The notes: generated by a model not told the origin, from the sequence alone. A stretch of DNA of 64,000 nucleotides from Pseudoflavonifractor sp902362925 (GCA_902362925.1 CABIYL010000019.1); one strand, 5' to 3'. Shown: positions 32,652 to 41,630, counted from the stretch's first letter. Translations and numbers: made by a program.

Positions 32652-33305
32652 ATGAAGACTTTTGTTGTCATCGGACTGGGCCGCTTCGGTACCGCAGTGG
32701 CCACCGAGCTGTGTGAACTGGGGCACGAGGTGCTGGCTATTGATGCCAGCGAGGAGGGGGTGCAGCAGGTGGCCGACCGGGTCACCCACGCCGTCGCCGG
32801 CGACGCCCGGGACCCTGCCGTGCTCCGCGCTCTGGGCGTGCGCAATTACGACTGTGCCATTGTGGCCGTGGGCGACGACGTGGGCAACAGCGCCCTGATT
32901 ACCCTGAATCTGAAGGAGATTGGCGTCAAGAGGGTCATCTGCAAGGCCCAGAGCCATGTCCACCGGAAGGTGCTGGAGAAGATCGGCGCCGACCGGGTGG
33001 TGTTCCCTGAGCACGAGATGGGCGTCAAGCTGGCCCAGGGGCTGTCCAGTTCCAGTGTGCTCAACTTTATCGAGCTGTCTGACGACTTTGGCATTGTGGA
33101 GCTGGAGATCCCCAAGAGCTGGCAGCACCGCTCCATCCGGGATCTGGATGTCCGGGCCAAGCATCACGTCAATATCATCGCCGTCCGCAAGGGGAGCACC
33201 GGCCAGCTGGACGTGGCCCCCGGCGGCGACTATGTTCTGGAGGCCAAGGACGCCGTGGTGACCCTGGGCCGGAACGAGGACATCAACCGCCTGCACGACC
33301 TGTAA
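32652..33305 (+). CDS. ktrA: Potassium uptake regulatory subunit, TrkA/KtrA family
   Basis: A 217-residue cytoplasmic protein. The N-terminal RCK_N Rossmann domain has GLGRFGTAVATELCELGHEV and the acidic IDASEEGV turn for nucleotide binding. The C-terminal RCK_C domain (about 140-217) includes ARAK-like DLDVRAKHHVNIIAVRKG, the c-di-AMP-binding region in homologs. It lies 57 bases after ktrB and gates that channel. Confidence 0.93.
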   Translation: MKTFVVIGLGRFGTAVATELCELGHEVLAIDASEEGVQQVADRVTHAVAGDARDPAVLRALGVRNYDCAIVAVGDDVGNSALITLNLKEIGVKRVICKAQSHVHRKVLEKIGADRVVFPEHEMGVKLAQGLSSSSVLNFIELSDDFGIVELEIPKSWQHRSIRDLDVRAKHHVNIIAVRKGSTGQLDVAPGGDYVLEAKDAVVTLGRNEDINRLHDL

Positions 33306-33331
33306 GCGGCAGGAGAGAGAAGGAGGCCCCT

Positions 33332-34090
33332 ATGGAGCACATTACCAGCCGGCAGAACCCTCTGATGGTCCGCATCAAAAAGCTGGGGCAGAGCCGCGCT
33401 CTGCGCAGGGAAGAGGGGGTTTTTGTCTGCGAGGGGCCCAAGCTGATAGAAGAGGCCCTGAAGTGGGGCGCCTGCGTGGAGACCCTTCTGGCGGCGGAGG
33501 GGAAGCCTCTGCCCCAGGGCCTGACCGGTGAGAGCCGCCAGGTGGAGGTGCCCGACAGCCTTCTGCGGGCGGTCTCCTCGGTGGAGACACCCCAGGGCCT
33601 GCTGGCCGTGTGCCGCAATCCCGGACTCACACCGCCGGACAAGCTGACCGGCGGGCGTTATCTGGTGCTGGACGGGGTCCAGGATCCGGGCAATCTGGGC
33701 ACCATCTGGCGTACCGCCGATGCCTTCGGCGCCGACGGCCTGCTGCTGGTCAACGGCTGCGCCGACCCCTGGAGCCCCAAGACCATCCGGGCCACCATGG
33801 GCGCCTGCTTCCGCCTGCCCGCCTGGGAGGCCGACCTGGAGACCGTCCGGTCCCTGCTGGACGGGGCGGATATCCCCCTGTACGCCACCGCCTTGCGTGA
33901 GGACACGGTGGACGTGCGGGATGTGGACCTGAAGCGTGCGGCGGTGGTCATCGGCAGTGAGGGGCGGGGTATCTCGGAGGAGGCCCTGGCCCTGTGCCGC
34001 AGGACCATCAAAATCCCCATGCGTGCGCGGTGTGAGTCCCTGAACGCCGCCATGGCGGCAGGGGTTGTGCTGTGGGAGATGTGCCGGTAA
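33332..34090 (+). CDS. SpoU/TrmH-family RNA 2'-O-methyltransferase
   Basis: A 252-residue protein starting MEHITSRQNPLMVRIKKLGQ. The N-terminal substrate-binding domain (about 1-85) is followed by the SPOUT knot with YLVLDGVQDPGNLGTIWRTA (motif 1), AVVIGSEGRGISEEAL (motif 2) and IPMRARCESLNAAMAAGVVL (motif 3). These are the AdoMet-binding motifs of ribose methyltransferases acting on 23S rRNA or tRNA. The target nucleotide cannot be told from the sequence. Confidence 0.9.
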   Translation: MEHITSRQNPLMVRIKKLGQSRALRREEGVFVCEGPKLIEEALKWGACVETLLAAEGKPLPQGLTGESRQVEVPDSLLRAVSSVETPQGLLAVCRNPGLTPPDKLTGGRYLVLDGVQDPGNLGTIWRTADAFGADGLLLVNGCADPWSPKTIRATMGACFRLPAWEADLETVRSLLDGADIPLYATALREDTVDVRDVDLKRAAVVIGSEGRGISEEALALCRRTIKIPMRARCESLNAAMAAGVVLWEMCR

Positions 34091-34109
34091 AAAAGGGGAG
34101 GGGACGGCT

Positions 34110-35336
34110 GTGGCAGCGCTGAAATACTGGATTTGGCTCACCACGAGGCGGGGCATGACGCCCCTTCAGACCTTCCGGCTGCTGGACCATTTCGGCACGC
34201 CGGAGGCGGCCTACTTTGCCGACCGGGAGGAGTACCGCCTGTGCGGCCTGACCGACTGGCAGCAGCGCACCCTGCTGGACAAGAGCCTGGACGGGGCGGA
34301 GCGTATTTTGGGCGACTGCGACCGGCTGGGCATCCGCATCCTCACCATTCAGGACGCAGAGTACCCCGAGCGCCTGCGGCAGATTGAAAACCCGCCCTGT
34401 GTATTGTATGTAAAGGGAAAGCTCTTCCCATTTGATGAGCTGGTGACGGTGGGCGTGGTGGGCACCCGGCGGCCCACGGAGTACGGAAAAATCATGGCCG
34501 GCCGCCTGGGTATGGAGCTGGCCAGAGGGGGCGCGCTGGTGGTGTCCGGCATTGCCCGTGGACTGGACGCCGCGGCGCTGCGTGGCGCCCTCAAGGGCGG
34601 AGGCAGCGTGGTTTCGGTGCTGGGCGGCGGAATCGACGTGGTCTATCCGGCGGAAAACCGCTGGCTCTACGAGGACGTGGCGGCAGCCGGTGCCCTCATC
34701 TCCGAGTATCCGCCGGGGACAGAGAATAAAGGAGAGCATTTCCCCATCCGCAACCGGATTATCAGCGGCCTGTCCCTTGGCGTAGCCGCTGTGGAGGCGG
34801 AGGAGCACAGCGGCACCCTGATCACCATGCGTCTGGCCCTGGACCAGGGGCGTGACGCCTTCGCGGTGCCCGGCAACGCCGACGCACCCATGAGCCGGGG
34901 CACCAACCTGCTCATCCAGCGGGGCGAGGCCAAGCTGGTCCTGTCTGGCTGGGACATTTTGTGTGAATACGAACAGCTGCTGCCCGGCCGTGTGAGCCGG
35001 CCGGAGCCTCTTCCCGTGCAGGTGGAGGCCGCCCGGCTGGAGGTTCCGGAACCCCCTCAGGAGCCGGAGCGGCAGGAGACGGTGACCGCTGAAACGGTTG
35101 ACAAGCCTGATGAAATGGCATATATTACCTTAGAAGACGGCGCGCTGACCGATGACGAGCGGGACATTCTCCTGGCTCTGGAGGGGCGCGGGCTGCGGAC
35201 GGACGATCTGGTGGAACTGACCCAGATTCCCGCCCGCAGGGTGTCCAGCGCTCTGACCATGCTGCAAATCCACGGCTATGTGGAGGAGAAGGCGGGCAGG
35301 CGTTTTGAGAGCACCGTGGTATTGAAGCGAGAATAA
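34110..35336 (+). CDS. dprA: DNA processing protein DprA
   Basis: A 408-residue protein from a GTG start behind GGGGAGGGG. An N-terminal SAM-like region (about 1-75) precedes the Rossmann core with VGVVGTRRPTEYGKIMAGRL, SGIARGLDAAALRGALKGG and EYPPGTENKGEHFPIRNRII, all DprA hallmarks. A C-terminal winged helix (about 345-408; LTDDERDILLALEGRGLRTD) resembles the DML1-like domain. DprA protects incoming single strands and loads RecA in transformation. It lies directly upstream of topA, a common arrangement in Firmicutes. Confidence 0.94.
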   Translation: MAALKYWIWLTTRRGMTPLQTFRLLDHFGTPEAAYFADREEYRLCGLTDWQQRTLLDKSLDGAERILGDCDRLGIRILTIQDAEYPERLRQIENPPCVLYVKGKLFPFDELVTVGVVGTRRPTEYGKIMAGRLGMELARGGALVVSGIARGLDAAALRGALKGGGSVVSVLGGGIDVVYPAENRWLYEDVAAAGALISEYPPGTENKGEHFPIRNRIISGLSLGVAAVEAEEHSGTLITMRLALDQGRDAFAVPGNADAPMSRGTNLLIQRGEAKLVLSGWDILCEYEQLLPGRVSRPEPLPVQVEAARLEVPEPPQEPERQETVTAETVDKPDEMAYITLEDGALTDDERDILLALEGRGLRTDDLVELTQIPARRVSSALTMLQIHGYVEEKAGRRFESTVVLKRE

Positions 35337-35389
35337 GCGAGAGAAGCCTGGCCCCATGGAGCGGCCGGTTCCTCTTTTGGAGGTATATC

Positions 35390-37714
35390 GTGGCAAAGAC
35401 AAATCTGGTTATCGTGGAGTCTCCGGCCAAGGCCAAGACCATCACGAAATATCTGGGCCCTGGGTATCAGGTCAAGGCGTCCATGGGCCATGTGCGTGAT
35501 CTGCCCAAGAGCAAGCTGGGCGTGGACGTGGAGCACGGCTTCACCCTGGACTACCAGCCCATCAAGGGCAAGGAAGAGGTCATTGACGACCTGAAGAAGG
35601 CGGCCAAGAAGAGCGATCAGATCTTCCTGGCCACCGACCCGGACCGTGAGGGTGAAGCCATCTCCTGGCACCTGAAGGAGCTGCTGGGTCTGCCTGACGA
35701 GCGGACCCACCGGGTTACCTTTAATGAGATCACCAAGAAGGTGGTCAACGAGTCCATCGCCAATCCCCGGGCCATCGACATGGACCTGGTGGACGCCCAG
35801 CAGGCCCGGCGTGTGCTGGACCGCATTGTGGGCTATCAGATCTCCCCGCTGCTGTGGAAGAAGATCCGCCGGGGCCTGAGCGCGGGCCGGGTCCAGTCCG
35901 TGGCCACCCGTCTGGTGGCCGAGCGGGAGCAGGAGATCCGGGACTTCCAGCCCGAGGAGTACTGGACCTTGGAGGCCGAGCTGGAGCGCATCGCCCCTGC
36001 GGCGGGCAAGTTCAAGGCCGCCTTCTACGGCCGTGAGAAGAAGATGGAGCTCCACAGCGAGGAGGAGGCCAACACGGTGGTGTCCGCCGTGGAGCACGCC
36101 CCCTTCACCGTCCGGGGCGTGAAGCGGCAGGACAAGCAGCGCAACCCCGCGCCCCCCTTCACCACCTCCACCCTCCAGCAGGAGGCCTCCCGCAAGCTGA
36201 ATATGACGCCCCGGCGTACCATGTCCATTGCCCAGCAGCTCTATGAGGGCGTGGATATTGCGGGTGAGGGCACCGTGGGTCTCATTACCTATATGAGAAC
36301 CGACTCCCTGCGCCTGTCCGACGAGGCCACCGCTGCCGCCAGAAGCTTCATCCTGGGCCGTTACGGCCAGGAGTACTATCCCGGCAAGGCCAGGGTCTAC
36401 AAGGCCAAATCGGGCGCTCAGGACGCCCACGAGGCCATCCGTCCCTCCGACGTGAACCTGACCCCCGAGGACGTGAAGAAGGACCTGACCAGCGAGCAGT
36501 ACCGGCTCTACAAGCTGATCTGGAGCCGCTTCCTGGCCTGCCAGATGGCTGCCGCCGTGTACGACAGCGTGACCATCGACGTGGAGTCCGCCGGGTACAC
36601 CTTCCGGGCCAACCACTCCGCCATCAAGTTCTCCGGCTACATGGCGGTGTATGTGGAGGGCAAGGACGAGGAGGAGGACGAGTTCCAGTCCCCGCTGCCC
36701 GACCTGAAGGAAGGGGAGCCCCTGGACCTGCGGAAGCTGAACCGGGACCAGCATTTCACCCAGCCCCCTGCCCGGTACACCGAGGCCACCCTCATCAAGG
36801 CGCTGGAGGAGAAGGGCATCGGCCGCCCCTCCACCTACGCCCCTACCGTGTCCACCATTCTGGACCGTGAGTACGTGGTGAAGGAGGGCAAGTACCTGCG
36901 CACCACGCCTCTGGGCGAGGTGGTCACCGGGCTGATGAAGGACAAGTTCCCCGACATCGTGGACACCGCCTTCACCGCCCACATGGAGGAGCAGCTGGAC
37001 GAGGTGGAGACCGGCAAGGTCAACTGGCGTGAGCTCATCGGCGGCTTCTACGGCGGCTTTGAGAAGGAGCTCCAGCAGGCGGAGAAGGACCTGGACGGCG
37101 AGCGCATCAAGGTGCCCGACGAGGTCTCCGAGGAGCTGTGCCCCAAGTGCGGCCGGAACCTGGTCATCAAGTCGGGCCGGTTCGGCCGGTTCCTGGCCTG
37201 CCCAGGCTGGCCTGAGTGCGACCACACCCAGCCCATTGTGATTGAGATGCCCGGCCGCTGCCCCAAGTGCGGCGGACGGATTCTGAAAAAGACCTCCAAG
37301 CGGGGCTTTGCCTACTACGGCTGCGAGAACAACTCGGGCCGCAACGGCGTGAAGTGTGACTTTATGACCTGGGACGTGCCGGTGAAGGACAACTGCCCCT
37401 CCTGCGGCCACACCATGTTCAAGAAGTCGGGCAGAGGCTTCAAGAAGCCCTTCTGCATCAACCCCGAGTGCCCCAACTTCCTGCCTGAGGACCAGCGCGG
37501 CTACAAGAAGAAGCCCGCTGCCGAGGGAACCGCTGAGGCCGCTCCCGCCGAGGGAGAGGAGAAGGCCAAAAAGACCGCCGCCAAGAAGACGGCGGCCAAG
37601 AAGCCTGCGGAGAAAAAGTCGGCTGCCAAGAAGACAGCCGAGAAGAAGCCTGCGGCGAAGAAGACCGCCGCCAAGAAGACGACGGCCAAGAAGGCCGCCA
37701 AGACCGAAGAATAA
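35390..37714 (+). CDS. topA: DNA topoisomerase I (type IA)
   Basis: A 774-residue enzyme from a GTG start with GGAGG. The N-terminal Toprim domain holds VIVESPAKAKTITKYL and the TDPDREGEAISWH motif. The catalytic tyrosine is residue 301 (LITYMRTDS). Three zinc-ribbon-like units follow (CPKCGRNLVIKSGRFGRF; CPKCGGRILKKT; CPSCGHTMFKKSG). The last 60 or so residues are repeated lysine/alanine sequence of the AAKKTAAKK kind, like histone H1 tails in some bacterial topoisomerases; it probably aids DNA binding. The enzyme relaxes negative supercoils. Confidence 0.97.
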   Translation: MAKTNLVIVESPAKAKTITKYLGPGYQVKASMGHVRDLPKSKLGVDVEHGFTLDYQPIKGKEEVIDDLKKAAKKSDQIFLATDPDREGEAISWHLKELLGLPDERTHRVTFNEITKKVVNESIANPRAIDMDLVDAQQARRVLDRIVGYQISPLLWKKIRRGLSAGRVQSVATRLVAEREQEIRDFQPEEYWTLEAELERIAPAAGKFKAAFYGREKKMELHSEEEANTVVSAVEHAPFTVRGVKRQDKQRNPAPPFTTSTLQQEASRKLNMTPRRTMSIAQQLYEGVDIAGEGTVGLITYMRTDSLRLSDEATAAARSFILGRYGQEYYPGKARVYKAKSGAQDAHEAIRPSDVNLTPEDVKKDLTSEQYRLYKLIWSRFLACQMAAAVYDSVTIDVESAGYTFRANHSAIKFSGYMAVYVEGKDEEEDEFQSPLPDLKEGEPLDLRKLNRDQHFTQPPARYTEATLIKALEEKGIGRPSTYAPTVSTILDREYVVKEGKYLRTTPLGEVVTGLMKDKFPDIVDTAFTAHMEEQLDEVETGKVNWRELIGGFYGGFEKELQQAEKDLDGERIKVPDEVSEELCPKCGRNLVIKSGRFGRFLACPGWPECDHTQPIVIEMPGRCPKCGGRILKKTSKRGFAYYGCENNSGRNGVKCDFMTWDVPVKDNCPSCGHTMFKKSGRGFKKPFCINPECPNFLPEDQRGYKKKPAAEGTAEAAPAEGEEKAKKTAAKKTAAKKPAEKKSAAKKTAEKKPAAKKTAAKKTTAKKAAKTEE

Positions 37715-37718
37715 CCCT

Positions 37719-37750
37719 GGGGCAGGGACGGGAGCAGCCCGCCCCTGCCC
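37719..37750 (+). terminator. Possible weak terminator after topA
   Basis: GGGGCAGGGACGGG pairs with CCCGCCCCTGCCC across a five-base loop with one mismatch. Only TCTT follows, so read-through to trmFO is likely. Confidence 0.4.
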
Positions 37751-37773
37751 TCTTGCGATACAAAGGAGATAAG

Positions 37774-39078
37774 ATGGAACCAGTGATTGTAATCGGCGCG
37801 GGCCTGGCCGGGTCCGAGGCCGCGTGGCAGCTGGCACAGCGGGGTATCCCGGTGGAGCTGCGGGAGATGAAGCCGGAGAAGATGACCCCTGCCCACCACA
37901 CGCCCTGGTTTGGCGAGCTGGTGTGCTCCAACTCCCTGCGGTCCGACCAGCTGGAGAACGCGGTTGGCCTGCTGAAGGAGGAGCTGCGGCGCATGGGCTC
38001 CCTGATTCTGTCCTGTGCCGACGAGCACCGGGTGGAGGCGGGCGGCGCGCTGGCGGTGGACCGCCACGGCTTTGCCCAGGCCATTACAGAGAAAATCCGC
38101 AGCCACCCCCTGATCACCGTCGTGGAGGGGGAGGTGGAGCACCTTCCGGCAGAGGGACAGGTCATCGTGGCCTCCGGGCCTCTGACCTCCGACACGCTGG
38201 CGGAGGACATCAAGGGCTTCTTCCCCGAGAGCCACTACCTGAACTTCTTCGACGCCGCCGCGCCCCTGGTGACCTTTGAGAGCGTGGACATGGAGAGCGC
38301 TTTCTTTGCCTCCCGGTACGACAAGGGCACCCCGGACTATATCAACTGCCCCCTCACCGCCGAGGAGTACGAGGCCTTCTGGACCGAGCTGTGCGCCGCC
38401 CAGGAGGCAGAGGTTCACGGCTTTGAGGACAAGAATGTGTTCGAGGGCTGTATGCCCGTGGAGGTCATGGCCCGCCGTGGACACGACACCCTGTGCTACG
38501 GCCCCCTCAAGCCCCGTGGTCTGAAGGACCCCAAGACGGGCAAGGAGCCCTTCGCTGTGGTGCAGCTGCGCAAGGACAACGCCGACGGCACCATTTACAA
38601 CCTGGTGGGCTTCCAGACCCACCTGAAGTGGCCCGAGCAGAAGCGGGTGTTCTCCATGATTCCCGCCCTGAAGAACGCCGAGTTCCTCCGCTACGGAGTC
38701 ATGCACCGAAACACCTATCTGGACTCGCCCCGTCTGCTGGACCGGTATTACCGGGTGAAGAAGGACCCCCGTATCTGCTTTGCCGGTCAGATCACCGGCG
38801 TGGAGGGCTATGTGGAGTCCACCGCTTCCGGCTTCCTGGCGGCGCTGGAGCTGTCCCGCCGACTGCGTGGGCTGCCGCCCGTGGACTTCCCCCAGGAGAC
38901 CGCCACCGGCGCCCTGGCGCTGTATATCAGCAACGAGACGGTAACCGATTTCCAGCCCATGAACGTGAATTTCGGCATCATCCCGCCCCTGGGCTATAAG
39001 GTGAAGGGCAAGAGAAATAAGAACGCCGAGCTGTCCAAGCGGGCGCTGGAGAAGCTGGCGGAGCTGGACACGGAGTAA
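37774..39078 (+). CDS. trmFO: tRNA (uracil-54-C5)-methyltransferase, folate-dependent
   Basis: A 434-residue protein starting MEPVIVIGAGLAGSEAAWQL (FAD-binding GxGxxG) behind AAAGGAG. Family motifs follow: HHTPWFGELVCSNSLRSDQL, SRYDKGTPDYINCPLT, FEGCMPVEVMARRGHDTLCY and HRNTYLDSPRLL, with CFAGQITGVEGYVESTASGF near the C-terminus. TrmFO methylates U54 of tRNA with methylene-tetrahydrofolate and FAD. Full length for the family; it follows topA as in many Firmicutes. Confidence 0.96.
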   Translation: MEPVIVIGAGLAGSEAAWQLAQRGIPVELREMKPEKMTPAHHTPWFGELVCSNSLRSDQLENAVGLLKEELRRMGSLILSCADEHRVEAGGALAVDRHGFAQAITEKIRSHPLITVVEGEVEHLPAEGQVIVASGPLTSDTLAEDIKGFFPESHYLNFFDAAAPLVTFESVDMESAFFASRYDKGTPDYINCPLTAEEYEAFWTELCAAQEAEVHGFEDKNVFEGCMPVEVMARRGHDTLCYGPLKPRGLKDPKTGKEPFAVVQLRKDNADGTIYNLVGFQTHLKWPEQKRVFSMIPALKNAEFLRYGVMHRNTYLDSPRLLDRYYRVKKDPRICFAGQITGVEGYVESTASGFLAALELSRRLRGLPPVDFPQETATGALALYISNETVTDFQPMNVNFGIIPPLGYKVKGKRNKNAELSKRALEKLAELDTE

Positions 39079-39083
39079 GGGGA

Positions 39084-39338
39084 TTATACGCCCGCTTCCA
39101 GCACCAGCCGCATGGCCAGACGGAAGCCGTGGCGGAAGCAGACCAGCCGTTCATGGTAGGCGGCTTCGGCCTCCAGGTCGTTGAGGCGGTCGAGAAATTC
39201 CAGCCCGAGAGCGGTATGGATGCGGCTGTAACAGGCGTTAAGCGCCTGCTCTCGCGCACCTGCGTCGGGCGCATGGCTGAAATCCAGTCTGCCACGCTCC
39301 AGCTCTGATTCAAAGAGTTCTTCCAGTAAGTCGGTCAT
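39084..39338 (-). CDS. Small protein, possibly DUF6809 family
   Basis: An 84-residue protein starting MTDLLEELFESELERGRLDF, chosen because GAGG precedes it. It is helical and acidic, with EFLDRLNDLEAEAAYHERLV and a closing FRHGFRLAMRLVLEA. This order (helix, then a tail with F-x-x-GFRLA) resembles DUF6809 proteins of Clostridia, of unknown role. It is read away from the three Xre-type regulators across a palindromic operator, so it is probably controlled by them. Confidence 0.6.
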   Translation of the reverse strand: MTDLLEELFESELERGRLDFSHAPDAGAREQALNACYSRIHTALGLEFLDRLNDLEAEAAYHERLVCFRHGFRLAMRLVLEAGV

Positions 39339-39349
39339 TGGAAATACCT

Positions 39350-39388
39350 CACTATTGTTCACTAATTGCGAACAATAGTGTATACACT
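39350..39388. promoter_or_regulatory. Double palindrome in the divergent regulator promoter
   Basis: A perfect 11-bp inverted repeat CACTATTGTTC / GAACAATAGTG with a nine-base centre (39350-39380) is joined to a 12-bp palindrome AGTGTATACACT (39377-39388). Both lie between the DUF6809-like gene and the first Xre-type gene, as expected for repressor operators. Confidence 0.8.
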
Positions 39389-39414
39389 TTTGGTGTACTT
39401 GTCAAGGGGGACAC

Positions 39415-39660
39415 ATGGAGTTTAAGGATATTTTTTCACAACGACTGCAAACGCTGCGCAAGAGCGCGGGAGAGAATCAGGAAACGCTGGGGGCAGTTAT
39501 TGGAATCGGAAAAACCGGAGTCAGTGAAATGGAGAACGGTCGAAAGACAACAACGGCGGAAAAGGTAGCTCTTATCTGCCGACACTATAATGTTACAGCC
39601 GACTATCTCCTTGGATTGACGGACTGTCCCAGACCGCTGAATCGCGATGTACAAAAATGA
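39415..39660 (+). CDS. Xre-family transcriptional regulator, copy 1
   Basis: An 81-residue protein starting MEFKDIFSQRLQTLRKSAGE. It is almost entirely one helix-turn-helix domain (NQETLGAVIGIGKTGVSEME), then the NGRKTTTAEKVALICRHYNV helix and a YLLGLTDCPRPL end. The start follows AAGGGGG. It overlaps the second copy by 14 bases. It is probably an autorepressor acting on the palindromes upstream. Confidence 0.85.
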   Translation: MEFKDIFSQRLQTLRKSAGENQETLGAVIGIGKTGVSEMENGRKTTTAEKVALICRHYNVTADYLLGLTDCPRPLNRDVQK

Positions 39661-39892
39661 AGTGTTTGGCGCACGCCTGCGGGAACTGCGGAACGAGAAA
39701 AAAGAAACGCAGAGAGATTTGGCTGATTTCCTTGGTGTGAAGCAGAACCAGATTGGCGAGATGGAGAATGGGCGCAAGGCGTCCACATTTGCTAAGCTGG
39801 CCATGCTATGTGAGCATTACAATGTCTCTGCCGATTATTTGCTGGGTCTGACCGATGAGCGGCGGCCCCTGCGTGAGGGAGAGGCTTTGTAG
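39647..39892 (+). CDS. Xre-family transcriptional regulator, copy 2
   Basis: An 81-residue paralog starting MYKNEVFGARLRELRNEKKE. It shares the IGEMENGRKASTFAKLAML motif and ends HYNVSADYLLGLTDERRPLR. The identical tail in copy 3 shows recent duplication. The start lies inside the end of copy 1. Confidence 0.85.
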   Translation: MYKNEVFGARLRELRNEKKETQRDLADFLGVKQNQIGEMENGRKASTFAKLAMLCEHYNVSADYLLGLTDERRPLREGEAL

Positions 39893-39896
39893 TATA

Positions 39897-40139
39897 ATGG
39901 GCAGGACAAAAGAAATTTTTTCTCAGAGGATGCGGGAGCTGCGCAAGCAGACCGGCCAGCCACAGAAGGTGTTGGCGGAGCTGCTGGATGTCAGCGTCAA
40001 CCAAATCAGCGAGATGGAAAAGGGGACGCGGATGACAACGCTGGAAAAGTTGGCGGTCATTTGTCAGCATTACAACGTCTCCGCCGACTATCTGCTGGGC
40101 CTGACCGATGAGCGGCGGCCTCTGCGTGAGGACAGATAA
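39897..40139 (+). CDS. Xre-family transcriptional regulator, copy 3
   Basis: An 80-residue paralog starting MGRTKEIFSQRMRELRKQTG. The helix-turn-helix reads PQKVLAELLDVSVNQISEME and the tail HYNVSADYLLGLTDERRPLR is identical to that of copy 2. It begins four bases after the stop of copy 2 and ends 26 bases before plsX, so it may be co-transcribed with the phospholipid gene. Confidence 0.85.
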   Translation: MGRTKEIFSQRMRELRKQTGQPQKVLAELLDVSVNQISEMEKGTRMTTLEKLAVICQHYNVSADYLLGLTDERRPLREDR

Positions 40140-40165
40140 AGAAAACAGTTTTGGGAGGAATCAAA

Positions 40166-41206
40166 ATGAAAATCATCGTAGATGCCATGGGCGGCGATAA
40201 CGCCCCTGCTTCCAACGTCAGAGGCGCCCTGCGGGCGGTGAAGGAGCTGGGAGCCGAGGTGATTCTGGTGGGCCGTGGTGAGGACATCCTGGCCGTTCTG
40301 GCCGAGGACGGCATCAAGGACCTGCCCGCCGGCATCGAAATCGCCCATGCCTCCGAGGTGGTGGAGATCTGCGACAACCCCGCCACCGCCTTCAAGGAGA
40401 AGAAGGACTCCTCCCTCACTGTGGGCCTGAACCTGCTCAAGGAGGGGAAGGGAGACGCCTTTGTCTCCGCCGGCAGCACCGGTGCCCTGCTCTCCGCGGC
40501 CACTCTGCTGGTCAAGCGGGTGAAGGGCATCCGCCGTGCGGCCATGTGCCCCGTGGTGCCCACGGCCAAGGGCGGCGCTCTGCTCATCGACTGCGGCGCC
40601 ACCGCCGAGTGTACCCCCGAGTACCTGCTCCAGTTCGCCTTCATGGGCTCCTACTACGCCGAGCGGGTCATGGGCCGTCCTGAGCCCCGTGTGGGCCTGC
40701 TGAACATCGGCGCCGAGGAGTCCAAGGGCACCGACCTCCAGCGGGAGACCTGGAAGCTGCTCAAGAAGGCGGACGCCGAGGGCCGCATCAACTTTGCCGG
40801 CAACGTGGAGGGCAAGGAGGCCGTGCTGGGCGCGGTGGACGTCATCGTCACCGACGGCTACTCGGGCAACATCTTCCTGAAAACCATGGAGGGCGCCGGC
40901 AGCTTCCTGGCCGGTGAGATGAAGAAGATGTTTATGAAGAGCATCACCACCAAGCTGGCCGCCCTGCTGGTGAAGGACGGCATCAAGGATTTTAAGCGGA
41001 TGATGGACTCCCGCGAGGTGGGCGGCACCGCCCTGGTGGGCATCTCCAAGCCGGTCATCAAGGCCCACGGCTCCTCCGACGCCTACGCCATCCGCAACGC
41101 CATCCGTCAGGCCATGCAGTTCGCCTCTTCCGGCATCATTGACGACATCACCGAGAACGTGGAGTACATGCGCCTGCCCGTCATGCACAAGCCTGCCGCC
41201 GAGTAA
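40166..41206 (+). CDS. plsX: Phosphate acyltransferase PlsX
   Basis: A 346-residue protein starting MKIIVDAMGGDNAPASNVRG behind GGGAGGA. Family landmarks: DAMGGDNAP at the N-terminus, LLKEGKGDAFVSAGSTGALL, PEPRVGLLNIGAEESKGTDL and FAGNVEGKEAVLGAVDVIVT with DGYSGNIFLKTMEG. PlsX makes acyl-phosphate from acyl-ACP, the first step of the PlsX/PlsY route to phosphatidic acid. ACP is encoded next. No FapR gene is seen upstream; three Xre-type regulators take that place. Confidence 0.96.
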   Translation: MKIIVDAMGGDNAPASNVRGALRAVKELGAEVILVGRGEDILAVLAEDGIKDLPAGIEIAHASEVVEICDNPATAFKEKKDSSLTVGLNLLKEGKGDAFVSAGSTGALLSAATLLVKRVKGIRRAAMCPVVPTAKGGALLIDCGATAECTPEYLLQFAFMGSYYAERVMGRPEPRVGLLNIGAEESKGTDLQRETWKLLKKADAEGRINFAGNVEGKEAVLGAVDVIVTDGYSGNIFLKTMEGAGSFLAGEMKKMFMKSITTKLAALLVKDGIKDFKRMMDSREVGGTALVGISKPVIKAHGSSDAYAIRNAIRQAMQFASSGIIDDITENVEYMRLPVMHKPAAE

Positions 41207-41295
41207 GGCCGGAGACATATGTCCGGATTGTGTCGGTCAGAAGTGGGAAGAATGTTTTGAAATGGTGTGCGGGGCATAAAAATTTAGAAATGCTA

Positions 41296-41324
41296 TTGAC
41301 ACGCTGGCGGAATATGCCTATTAT
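41296..41324 (+). promoter_or_regulatory. acpP promoter
   Basis: TTGACA, 17 bases, TATTAT, ending 54 bases before the acpP start. It suggests acpP is also transcribed apart from plsX. Confidence 0.75.
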
Positions 41325-41378
41325 TTTTAGTGCAAGAGATGCCGTGCGCGGCAATTAAATAACTGGGAGTCGATAGTT

Positions 41379-41615
41379 ATGATTTTCAACAAGCTGACCG
41401 AGCTGCTGGCTGAACAGTTCAGCGTAGAGCCTGAGAGCATTACCATGGAAACTTCCTTTGAGGACGATCTGGGCGCCGACTCCGTGGACATCGTGGAGCT
41501 GTCCATGGGCCTGGAGGAGGAGTTCGGCATCGAGGAGATGAGTGAGGACGACGTGGCCACCATCAAGACGGTGGGCGATCTGGTGCACTATCTCCAGGGC
41601 AAAGTCGAGGAATAA
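41379..41615 (+). CDS. acpP: Acyl carrier protein
   Basis: A 78-residue acidic protein. The 4'-phosphopantetheine attachment site is Ser35 in GADSVDIVEL, followed by the recognition helix LSMGLEEEFGIEEMSEDDVA. The typical DSL is DSV here, a common variant. It carries growing fatty acids and feeds PlsX. Confidence 0.96.
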   Translation: MIFNKLTELLAEQFSVEPESITMETSFEDDLGADSVDIVELSMGLEEEFGIEEMSEDDVATIKTVGDLVHYLQGKVEE

Positions 41616-41630
41616 AACAAGCAACGAGGT

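Noticed and set aside
35276..37837. 853-codon minus-strand open frame over topA
   Set aside because: Antisense shadow of topA, rich in Leu/Gly/His, with no domain.
39415..40139. CRISPR-like or minisatellite repeat
   Set aside because: The repeated DNA is explained by three paralogous Xre genes of about 240 bases; there are no short repeats with unique spacers.
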